From contig JAPMOS010000018.1 of the NCBI GenBank assembly GCA_027972325.1, positions 1 through 64,000 on the forward strand: a stretch of DNA of 64,000 nt. The letters run 5' to 3'. Below the pieces are notes generated by a model. It did no database searches. It saw only the letters and a list, made by a program, of their open reading frames with translations, and was not told where the DNA came from. Of the stretch, positions 1-8,655 are shown in pieces. This DNA is from Paratrimastix pyriformis. Its lineage: Eukaryota; Preaxostyla; Paratrimastigidae. The translations under genes were made by a program, and so were the position numbers. Position 1 is the stretch's first letter; each line of letters opens with the position of its first letter.

Positions 1-79
1 CCTAACCTAACCCTAACCCTAACCCCTAACCTAACCCTAACCTAACCCTAACCCTAACCCTAACCCTAACCCTAACCCT
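1..79. repeat. Telomere repeat array
   Basis: Tandem CCCTAA units with occasional CCTAA or CCCCTAA variants run from the first base to about position 79, where the first CCATAC-containing unit begins. Read outward this is the TTAGGG-type telomere. The position at the extreme left of the window and the C-rich strand reading 5'->3' inward show that this is a left chromosome end. The array is short, which may reflect assembly trimming. Confidence 0.97.
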
Positions 80-481
80 ACCATACCTAACCTAACGTAC
101 CATACCTAACCCTAACGTACCATACCTAACCCTAACGTACCATACCTAACCCTAACGTACCATACCTAACCCTAACGTACCATACCTAACCCTAACGTAC
201 CATACCTAACCCTAACGTACCATACCTAACCCTAACGTACCATACCTAACCCTAACGTACCATACCTAACCCTAACGTACCATACCTAACCCTAACGTAC
301 CATACCTAACCCTAACGTACCATACCTAACCCTAACGTACCATACCTAACCCTAACGTACCATACCTAACCCTAACGTACCATACCTAACCCTAACGTAC
401 CATACCTAACCCTAACGTACCATACCTAACCCTAACGTACCATACCTAACCCTAACGTACCATACCTAACCCTAACGTACC
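80..481. repeat. Subtelomeric 20-bp satellite
   Basis: About 20 nearly perfect copies of a 20-bp unit, CCATACCTAACCCTAACGTA. Each unit carries a telomere-like CCTAACCCTAA core joined to CGTACCATA. It directly abuts the telomere, so it looks like a telomere-associated repeat that arose from variant telomere sequence. The first unit is slightly degenerate. Confidence 0.95.
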
Positions 482-706
482 ATACATCCCGCTCACCATA
501 CATCCCGCTCACCATACATCCCGCTCACCATACATCCCGCTCACCATACATCCCGCTCACCATACATCCCGCTCACCATACATCCCGCTCACCATACATC
601 CCGCTCACCATACATCCCGCTCACCATACATCCCGCTCACCATACATCCCGCTCACCATACATCCCGCTCACCATACATCCCGCTCACCATACATCCCGC
701 TCACCA
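478..706. repeat. Subtelomeric 16-bp satellite
   Basis: About 14 perfect tandem copies of the 16-bp unit CCATACATCCCGCTCA. It shares its first six bases (CCATAC) with the preceding 20-bp satellite, which suggests the two arrays are related by unequal exchange. The array ends sharply in unique sequence. Confidence 0.95.
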
Positions 707-1460
707 ACCCCCTCTTTCTCCCCCATTGGCCGCGCCACCTGGAATCGATCTCGCGACTTCTCCCGTCCCAAAAGGCTGCCTTCCGCCTGATCTACTGGGA
801 TGTTTGTCCAATCGGTGCGAATTCAGTCCTATCTTTTGATGTCATGGACTGCTTCTCAGCCGAGTCTGTCCTCGCGCCTAAGCCCGCGGGTACATTGACC
901 CCCCCGGTCCGCCCTTCCCGAGACACCCATGGGTCGGCGACCGTCCCTCAGTTGCGGCGGTCACCACCGATCCTGGTTTCCCACTGGTGCTGCCTTGACC
1001 ATCCACCAAGAACGCCGTCTGGCAACATCAAGCCGGCGAGCAATTGGCCACCTTAAGTCTGATGACAGGTCGAAGATCAAGCGACCCGATAAACCATGAG
1101 GGCGGGGCGCTCAGCGAGCGCCTGAAGGGAAGGGGCTCTCGCCGGTGCAAACACGGGCTTTTGAACGGAGGTGTGGAGGACGTCTTATTTTCGCGGGCTC
1201 GGCGAAAAATGTGGCGATAGGCAAGGGGTAGAGTTAGGGGTTATGAGCGATGGGGAGACGCGGTCCGGATTTCGACAGAGAAATGAACATGACTGCAGCT
1301 GGGAAAATCATCGCTTGACGGCCGTGCACTTGGTGGACATCGTCGCCAGCTCTTCAAGGGGCAATTGGCTCAGCTTCACCCGCGCCGGAGCAGAGGGCTT
1401 CGAACCGGGAGGGCTGAACTGCAGTGCAGACTTGCTCGTAAAGGCCGCTCGATCTTCGCC
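707..1460. other. Unique subtelomeric spacer, no gene seen
   Basis: About 750 bases of moderately GC-rich sequence between the satellites and the first gene. Reading frames here are short (at most about 97 codons) and resemble no protein I know. A stretch near 725-790 on the minus strand has weak tRNA-like features but does not fold as a proper tRNA. I see no rRNA and no mobile element. Confidence 0.5.
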
Positions 1461-3947
1461 CTAATTCATGCCGGAGGGATTAAAAGATGAAATGGGATTG
1501 TGCAGACCGGCGTGGCCGAAGTGGGCAGTGTCGTGACTGGAACATACTTGCGCGGTTGGCGAAGCTGTGAAATGGCCGTCCGGGGGAAGGTGCCGCCCAC
1601 CGGTCGAGACTAGAGTGCGAACATGAGCACCGGTGAGTCGAGGGCGAAAGAATTCGCAAACCGTCGTGGCGGCACGCAGGGGGCTGCCCTCGCGCATCAT
1701 CTCCGCTAATCCAGGTCGATTGTGTGTGGCGTGTCGGGTGGATTGCGAGTGAGTCGGCTGTCTCGGAGCAACCGCAGGCACCTCCGGTGCCGCTGGTGAT
1801 GGTGATCTGGGAGAAGGTTCCGATGGCCCGTCCGTGAAATCGTCGTCATGGGGCACGGGAGGCAGTACCGCCGGGATGGGCGGCGGAGCAATCTGTGTGA
1901 CGGGAGGAGGCCGGGCAGCCCTGGGCGGCGGGCGGATGCCGGGGCCTCGGCTCGCACCTGCGGCGCCACGAGAAGTTGTTGCCACGGTGGCAGAGCCTGC
2001 GGGCCGTGTGCCAAGAGCGACCCCTTTGCTCGGCGCCCCCGCCCGAGGTTTGCTGGCCGACCCCTTAACAGCAGGGGCACCTGCGGGCACTTTGCTGTTC
2101 TTCAGGGTGGCGTTCGAGGCGGCGGCGGCAGAGGTCTGTGCCGCCGACGAAGGAGGAGTCGAGGCAGCCTCGGCGCTGGCCGGTGCGGAAGCTTTCGAAA
2201 TCGAGGGGTGTTGATGAGAGGATGGAGGCAGCGTGGGCGAGGTCGACAAGAGGGCACTGGCAAGATAGTTGGTCGGGTGAGCGGTCGCGCTGGCCGCGCT
2301 GGCGGTGGCAGCGGTGCCGTGGAGGGAGCGCACCCCTGCGCTCTTCGGAACCGCAGGGCCGTCTGCCGAAGCTGGGGTCGCCAGGCCAAAGGGAGCAGCG
2401 GCCGAACTCAAAGGGGGTACAAACGTGTCGGGCCGCAGAGCAGGCCGAGCCTTTTTGGACGAGGCCATTGCAGCCTCACGGGGCGTGGCCAGAGAGCCCG
2501 AGAGCGGGTCCAGAGGCGCATCGGGTTCTGAGTCGCCAGAGGCAATCAGCGCTCCCAGCCCGACCAGGCCATGCCGGCCCCCAAAGGTCTGGCTGAGCAT
2601 GCTGGCCGCTTGTTTGGTGGGGCCGCGCGCGTGCCCCGCAGAGGGTTCGTCCTTGTCAGATTGCATCAGCTCCTTGAGGTTGCCCCGGAGGGTGCAGTTG
2701 AGCAAGGCCCCCGCGCGGGTCGACGTGCTCGCGACGGGCCGGTGGAAGGGCTCCATCCCATGCGGCTTGGACAACTTGGACGGTGTCCGGGTCTCACCAG
2801 CCGTCGCGGGTGTAACGCAGTGCCTCGTTGAAGGCGTCCCGGACCTGCTGGGCGTCCCCACCCTGGAAGGCAGGCCGCTCTGGTTCCGGGGCGTGCTGGG
2901 CGTGCTTGACGCACTGGGCCCGGCACGCGAATGTGGGGTGGTACGGGTCGAAGAAATGCCAAGGTGGGTGTGATGGCCCGCCGATCGCCCAGTCTCAGGC
3001 AGGGCCGCAGGGAGAGGCGTCTCTGCTGCAACTGCGATGTCAGCGCACGCGGGTTCAGCAGCTGGTGCGGGCTGGGGAATCGGCGAGTGGAGCAATTCCG
3101 GAGGGATGGCGGCCCCAGATGGAGAATGCGTCAGAAGGGGGGGCGAGAGCAATGCTGGGCTCGTGGCCTTGGAAGGTGCGAGGGTCGGCTGTGGGGGGTT
3201 CCTCGTGGTCGGTGCGGGACTGGCGGGCCGTGCGGGACTGGCGGGCCGTGCGGGACTGGCGGGCGGCACGGGACTGGCGGGCGGCACGGGACTGGCGGGT
3301 GGCACGGGACTGGCGGGCGGCACGGGACTGGCGGGCGGCGCGGGACTGGCGGGCGGCGCGGGCGGCGCGGGACTGGCGGGCCGTGCGGGACTGGCGGGGC
3401 TCACCGGCATGGCGTGGTTCGCGGGTGGCGGAGAGCGTGCGGGGAATGTGGTTGTGGGGTGGATTGGCCCCGGAGATGCCACAGGGTCCAAACTTGCTGC
3501 CGGGACGTCTTCCCGAGCCTGCAAATCAGCCAACGGTGGGACGGACGCCAGGGCTGTCCCCGCGGTGGTCGCATTGGAGATGGCCGGTTGAAAAGAGGTC
3601 TTTCGGGGCAGGGGAGAGTCTCGAACGGGAGACGGGGAGTAGGATGTCAATCGAGAAAGAGGGTCCATCGCCGCAAGCATCATCGGTCGAGGGGGAGTGG
3701 CACACAGGCCGCCGGCCAGGCAGCGAGAAGAAGCCGAAGGAGACTTCAAGTTCGAAAAAATGGCCAAGTTTGGGTCCTCCTCTTCGTCGAGGCAGGAGAT
3801 GGTCGAAAAGAAATCGTCTGTATCGTTCTCGGCGAAGGAGGGGCGAGCGCGCTTCAGAAGGGGAGTGAGATCAAGCTTCCTTTTGGGACGTCGATTTGTT
3901 GAGGGCGATTGGACTGGTCTGGCGGACGGGGAGGAGTAGGCCCACAT
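1461..3947 (-). CDS. Pro/Ala/Ser-rich disordered protein, probably nuclear
   Basis: One long frame of 828 codons opens with ATG at 3947, only 73 bp from the divergent start of the chaperonin-like gene. I do not recognise the family. Residues 19-35 are rich in basic pairs (RRPKRKL, KRAR), a plausible nuclear localisation signal, followed by an acidic patch (DEEEDPNL). Most of the rest is low complexity, including a PASP/PAPPASPV repeat at about residues 183-255 encoded by the GC-rich minisatellite near 3220-3410, then many S/T-P sites and A/P-rich tracts. It is probably intrinsically disordered. The C-terminal part may be altered by an unrecognised intron near 1660. Composition alone gives no function. 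The uninterrupted length and codon pattern make it likely to be real, but homology support is lacking. Confidence 0.55.
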   Translation of the reverse strand: MWAYSSPSARPVQSPSTNRRPKRKLDLTPLLKRARPSFAENDTDDFFSTISCLDEEEDPNLAIFSNLKSPSASSRCLAGGLCATPPRPMMLAAMDPLSRLTSYSPSPVRDSPLPRKTSFQPAISNATTAGTALASVPPLADLQAREDVPAASLDPVASPGPIHPTTTFPARSPPPANHAMPVSPASPARPASPAPPAPPASPAPPASPVPPASPVPPASPVPPASPVPPASPARPASPARPASPAPTTRNPPQPTLAPSKATSPALLSPPLLTHSPSGAAIPPELLHSPIPQPAPAAEPACADIAVAAETPLPAALPETGRSAGHHTHLGISSTRTTPHSRAGPSASSTPSTPRNQSGLPSRVGTPSRSGTPSTRHCVTPATAGETRTPSKLSKPHGMEPFHRPVASTSTRAGALLNCTLRGNLKELMQSDKDEPSAGHARGPTKQAASMLSQTFGGRHGLVGLGALIASGDSEPDAPLDPLSGSLATPREAAMASSKKARPALRPDTFVPPLSSAAAPFGLATPASADGPAVPKSAGVRSLHGTAATASAASATAHPTNYLASALLSTSPTLPPSSHQHPSISKASAPASAEAASTPPSSAAQTSAAAASNATLKNSKVPAGAPAVKGSASKPRAGAPSKGVALGTRPAGSATVATTSRGAAGASRGPGIRPPPRAARPPPVTQIAPPPIPAVLPPVPHDDDFTDGPSEPSPRSPSPAAPEVPAVAPRQPTHSQSTRHATHNRPGLAEMMREGSPLRAATTVCEFFRPRLTGAHVRTLVSTGGRHLPPDGHFTASPTAQVCSSHDTAHFGHAGLHNPISSFNPSGMN
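3220..3410. repeat. Coding GC-rich minisatellite
   Basis: Tandem copies of a 15-bp GCGGGACTGGCGGGC-like unit with small variants (CCGTGC, GGCACG, GGCGCG). In the minus-strand gene it encodes repeated proline-alanine-serine pentads. The unit is a multiple of three, so changes in copy number keep the frame open. Confidence 0.85.
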
Positions 3948-4020
3948 CGTGGGCGATCGCCGGAATTTGAACGAAGAAGAACGAGCGCACCTTCCCCAAG
4001 GCGTGTCGGACTAAGCACCC

Positions 4021-6743
4021 ATGGAGCAGGCGAACTGTGGTGCCTTCTTCCGGGAGCTCCTCCATGCTGTGGGTCCCCTCTTGGGTCCTCAAAAGGTACA
4101 CAAAGCGATTCAAGAAGGGCGCCGCTTTCTCTTGACCTCAAACCCCCTCACCATCTTTGATGCCCTTCTCGCTCGTAACTCATCCTCGGCCGGAGAGGCT
4201 CTCCTCGAAGAATGCCGTGGGTTCGCACGCGGATCTGGAGTGACCACGTTTTCTGTCCTGACCTCTCTCTTTTACGACACGGCCATGAGGCTTCTTGAGG
4301 CTGGTTTTGATCGGTCACTCTTTCTTGGGGTTATGTCCTTCATTCTCTTGTCATAGCTTCGATATCATCGATGAATGGGATGAATGTCTTGCCTTGGCCG
4401 AAGAGCACCTCGCCCAGTTGACCTTTATCCCCCCAAGTCCGGCGGTGTTCGACAGCCCTCACCTCCAGCGGCTGATGCTCCAGGCCCCGCACATTTCTGG
4501 GGATGTCGTCGAGGGACTTTCCATGAACCCAGGAGGTTCTTCAATGTCAAAACCCCTCGTTCCGGCACGAGAAATTTTGGGTGCCCTGGTGGATGCACTG
4601 TCACACGGAAGTGACCCATTGGCCGCGGAGGCTGTCAAGCAAGCGGTGGCTCATCTCCTATTGAAGGTCTGCCACGCTCTCGCTTTCTTCGCCACTCGGA
4701 ATGGCCCCCACGAGTGTCCTCCCGCACACGCCTGTTGTGGTCATGCACTCCCCACTCATCCGCCATGTACTCTCAATCCAGCCATTGCCCTGGGATCTTC
4801 GTTTGGTTTCAGTACACTGTATCAGCACGGGGAACAACGCCCGGATCGGTGGCTCTCCTTCGAACTCGGTGCCCCTGGGCGGCGTGGTGGCAATCGTGGG
4901 TGCCGTTGTTCCGATTCACCCGGGGCAAGGCCCCGCGCTGCGTGACCTCCTCGGCCACGCACCCGCCTGCGTCCGGGTCGTTCTGGTGGAAGGTGACCTG
5001 GTGCGTGTCGGCAACTCCGCGGGAATGGGGCTGCTCTCGGTCCGCCAGTCGCGCCTTGACGGTGCTGATATGCAGACGATCGTCGATGCTTCCATGGAAC
5101 GGTCTGCCGATCCTCTGCCCGGCCATCCACTGACTAGCGTCTATTCGCGCCCAGCTGGGCTGCCTCAATCATGGAACTACTAGCGGACTTGTCGACTTCG
5201 CTGGCCACCTGCACGGGTGAGGGGCAGCACTGTGAATCTGGCGGGGTCGCCGGTGGTGGAGCGCTCGTCGTCACCACTGGCCGTGTGGACCCCTTCCTGG
5301 CTCGTCGGGCCGCGTCACCCCGAATGCCCGACGGGCCGTCTCTCTGTATCCTCGAGGGATGTGGCCCTCGGATTGTGGCCCAATTGGGGGCTGCCCTGCA
5401 TCTTCGTATCCACAGTGCCGCCCGGCTCTGTTCGACGCTCGTTTCTGCGGTGCCTGCTCCTGCCCCAGGTTCGGTGGGCATCCCGGTTATCCCTGCAAGT
5501 GCGACTATCGGCAGGGATCTGGGTGCCCCACATTCTGTTGGGTGGGCATCGGCAACCTCGGCTGCGGCAGCTCTTGCGGTCTGTGTGGCTCCGAGTTGGG
5601 ATGCTGTTTTTTGTTCTCATCTTCCGGCAGTCCGCCGAGCTGCTCGACGGTGGTTGGATGCCAGCTGATATGAGGTCATTCATGAATCCGGCCACTGATC
5701 TGGTCTGTTCTCATGGCCACTGATCTGGTCTCTTCTCATGTCTACGGCCCGGCCGGCTCTGATCATAGGAGACTGGGCAGCTGTTTCTTTGCCTGACTCC
5801 TCACCCCCACGTGGATGCCGCCGGTTCGATGACGACTCCAGGTCCGTCCCCGTTTGTGGTCTTCTCCATTCACAGACATGTGATGTGTGTCGAGTGTCTG
5901 TTTTACTGCGCCATCCGGTGCTCACGCATGCCGCCGACACGGTGCAGCCACAGTTTGAGACCCTTCTCCAGCGGACCCTCTCGAGCCTCACGGTCTGTCA
6001 TGCCGATGGGGCACCTGCCCAAGCCGCCGCGTCGCGTGGTATGGGTTAGCCTCATTGTGGATTCTGCTCTCCCGCCCAAAGGATGGGATGCTTCCCGGAG
6101 CGGGCGCTTGGCAAATGTCGCTTGCGAAGGACCTCCGGGCCGCTCCGAAGGTTCCCCAACAACGGGATGTGGACCGAGCGGGCGGCGATGCTGAGGATGT
6201 TGGAGATGGGGCCGGCGGCGAGTCGCATGGGTGTCTCCAGCCAATCCGCCAGTGCATAAGGGCTCACTTTGCCAACGTGTTGGAGAACTGCTTGGCGCTC
6301 GTGCTGGAGGTCAGCCTGCCTCTTTGTCATGGGCCTTATCGTCGTTCTCCTTCCTCTCTGCGCAGAACTGCGGTCTTTCCGCGTCCGAGATTGCAGCCCG
6401 GCTCACCGAGACGTGCGCAGATGGATTGGCGGAGCCCGCACCAACCACACTGCCCGCACCGCCCCAGCGGCCCCTCTCGCTCGTGTGGTGGCCTGTCCGG
6501 GGGTCGCTCCCACCGCCTGGCCAGGCTACCCCCGCCCTCGCTCTGGTTGCGCGCGAGTTGGCCTGCCCGCTCCAGGACTGTAGCCCTCCTTCTGTCCATG
6601 ACGTCATCCGAGCCGTGGTGGTGGATGAAGCACGGGCCACGCGGGAAGCTCTCCGACGGGCCGTGGGCTTTGTGACGACCCTGCTGCGCCTGGACCGGGC
6701 AGTCGCCCCGAAGGCGTTCGCGCCATCATCCGCACCGGCATGA
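4021..6743 (+). CDS. CCT/BBS-type chaperonin-like protein
   Basis: Multi-exon gene related to group II chaperonins, most like the divergent MKKS/BBS10/BBS12 branch that helps assemble the BBSome. Exon 1 carries the N-terminal chaperonin pattern: a GPLLGPQK start, then GSGVTTFSVLTSLFYDT at the place of the usual GDGTT ATP-site motif. A 43-nt intron (4314-4356, GTCACT...TAG) joins this to DIIDEWDECLALAEEHL. The sequence around 6080-6110 gives LPGAGAWQMSLAKDLR, matching the conserved VPGGGAxE segment. The last exon (to 6743) has the CCT C-terminal pattern ending TLLRLDRAV, like the usual ILRIDD. The catalytic GDGTT is degenerate (GSGVT), so ATP hydrolysis is doubtful, as in BBS chaperonins. The middle exons (about 4700-6230) are poorly resolved. 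Confidence 0.7.
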
Positions 6744-7031
6744 GCCCACGATTCAAGCAGCAGCCGCTCGTCTTCCCTTCTCTCATTGGAATGGGGAAAG
6801 ATGGAAAGAGGGAGCCAAAACATCAGGCAGAGACGCGTCGTCGTTCGGACAGCGAGTGGGCTGCCCACTGCCAAGAGTTGTTGCGCCGTGAGTGGCCGTC
6901 CGTCAGCTCATCCGAATTGCGACGAGGGGTCCGGCCGAGAGGTAGAGATCGTCGGGACGGGGGAAAGCAAGATGGCTTTGCCAGCATCGTATTTCAGACT
7001 GCTGGGAACGGAACCCGCCCCCATTGAGGCA

Positions 7032-7727
7032 TCATAGAGAGGCTGGAAGGAAGGGACGGAGCGGAAGATGCGAGAAAATCGTGAGGGAAGAGCCCTTCAG
7101 AAGGGGCGCTGTCCAGACCAAGACACGGGCCTGGACGGCCCCGTCATACGGGACCACCTTCGGGGGGCGGCAGCAGCACATGCCGCAACAGCAGCAAATG
7201 ATGCCAGTCCCAGCAGCGACCAGACTGCCCATGCCCACCAGACCCACGATGAGGAACACCCACCAGTAGTTGTAGACAAAGTCCTCCGTCATACAAAGCG
7301 GGGCAGGCACCTCCACACCGGGGAGCCGCAACAAGATCGAAAGCCCTCGCCTGGCGACAAGTGTGAATCGGGAGGTGAAGCCTGTGTTGATGTAGGCTTG
7401 GACCTCGAATGAGAAGACTGCAAAGTTCATGGTACATTCTCCAGAACAGCTCCCCGCGGCTGCCCCCCCGCGACCCTCGATGCTGAAGTTGAATGTAGCG
7501 GTGGAACAGAGTTTCTGGTTCAGTGGCCAGATCAAAGTTAAGCACGTATCCCCAATGGTGTAATTAGTCGTTCCGTTGGGGATGCAGCAAAAATATTGTG
7601 CATCTCCGACAAGGCACTTGGGCCCCTCGGTGGCGTTGCAGGGGGGGAAATGGGCAGGATCGCAACTCCCAAAGGCGCAGGTCAGCATGCCCAAAAGGTA
7701 GAAGAAAACTGAGAGGCTGATTCGCAT
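7032..7727 (-). CDS. Small cysteine-rich single-pass membrane protein
   Basis: The ATG at 7727 gives a clear signal peptide (MRISLSVFFYLLGMLTCAFG). A lumenal or extracellular domain of about 140 residues follows, with many cysteines and N-glycosylation sequons (NAT, NGT, NYT, NFS). Next comes a transmembrane helix (WWVFLIVGLVGMGSLVAAG) and a striking cytoplasmic CCCCGMCCC cluster that could be palmitoylated. I do not recognise the family. The tail after PPKVVPYDGAVQA may contain an intron, so the last residues are uncertain. The neighbour on the other strand starts 101 bp away. Confidence 0.6.
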   Translation of the reverse strand: MRISLSVFFYLLGMLTCAFGSCDPAHFPPCNATEGPKCLVGDAQYFCCIPNGTTNYTIGDTCLTLIWPLNQKLCSTATFNFSIEGRGGAAAGSCSGECTMNFAVFSFEVQAYINTGFTSRFTLVARRGLSILLRLPGVEVPAPLCMTEDFVYNYWWVFLIVGLVGMGSLVAAGTGIICCCCGMCCCRPPKVVPYDGAVQARVLVWTAPLLKGSSLTIFSHLPLRPFLPASL

Positions 7728-7828
7728 GTCATGCACAACAGGAGGACTCGGTGAAGGAGAAACCGCCGGCTCGACTTTGGGACGTGCTCCTGTGGGTGAT
7801 TTTGCCTGATTCGGGTGAGGCAGGCAAC

Positions 7829-8583
7829 ATGGAGAATCTTTCGCCGCAGAACACGATGGCATCGGCCTCGGCTGCTCCCGCTCCGACCATAAATCTGAGT
7901 CCCCGCCTCATAGCCGACTTTCGGAAGGCCCGCGAGTTTGCCGAGAGAACCCACCGAGGGGATGTGGAATGGATTCAATCCAGGACCACTCTGGTGGAAC
8001 TCTTTGACGACTTTTTCGAAGTCTATTCTAACTATTTTTATTCGTAAGTTCACTCGACGTGCGATTTTCAGGAATATGTCTACGTCGTCGTAGCATCGGG
8101 GTTCCGAGCCATCCACGCAGCTCGTCTCTGTCCCCAATTAATTGCTTGCCGGGGCAATGTCCCAAAGATGCTCAAAGTCTTCGGCAACCAAAAAAAGGTG
8201 GAGGCAATCGGGGCTGTTTGGCGCATGCGTTCGAAATGGCCCGCACTGCGAAAGGTCTTTTCCCCCACATTCTTGGCGGCGGACACAGCGGTTTCTAGTC
8301 GTTTACTTCTGTGGATTCGCTCACTCAACTTCCTCGAATCGGGCCCATTGTCAAGTTCCATTTGGCCCGAAATATCGGGATCCGGTCGGTGGGGAAGCCC
8401 GACCTGCATCTGGTCCGGTATGCAAGCGCCTTGGGGTACCCGAACTGCCAGGAGATGGTCGAGGCTCTGGCCCAACACGAAGGGCTGGCGCCAGGAAGCA
8501 CCGACTTCATCCTTTGGATCTGGCTTTCCCACAACCGGGGCAAGGAGAACACCTGCTGTCATGACGGTTATAAGCTGCGCTGA
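7829..8583 (+). CDS. Helix-hairpin-helix DNA-glycosylase-like protein
   Basis: Exon 1 starts at ATG 7829. The following parts read EYVYVVVASGFRAIHAA and, further on, VFGNQKKVEAIGAVW. The final exon carries LPRIGPIVKFHLARNIGI and KPDLHLVRYASALGY and stops at 8583. The LPxIGPxxxxHLAxNIG...KPDxHLVR pattern is typical of an HhH-GPD-related group of predicted DNA glycosylases best known from bacteria and phages. The protein should bind DNA in base repair. The first intron appears to run from a GTCTAT donor after DDFFE to the AG just before GAATATG. The change of frame near 8295 needs either an unrecognised junction or a small sequence error, because only an impossible 8-nt intron fits. The exact family is inferred from motif memory. 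Confidence 0.6.
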
Positions 8584-8655
8584 CGTGGGGTTTCCATCAC
8601 GGGCTCAGTTTTCCAGAAGATCAGAGAAGGCGACGATTAGTGGTGGTCTCATTGG

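Noticed and set aside
725-790. Minus-strand tRNA-like sequence (GATCGATTCC T-loop-like part)
   Set aside because: The T-stem and acceptor do not pair and no complete cloverleaf can be drawn; it is likely chance similarity.
2828-3902. Plus-strand frames of 180-350 codons opposite the disordered protein
   Set aside because: They mirror the GC-rich minisatellite and have no domain; the minus-strand frame is longer and has a sensible start.
6052-6330. Minus-strand frame with a plausible helical protein (LADWLETPMRLAAGPISN)
   Set aside because: It is the antisense of the chaperonin-like gene, whose plus-strand reading shows the LPGAGA motif just upstream and the CCT C-terminus downstream.
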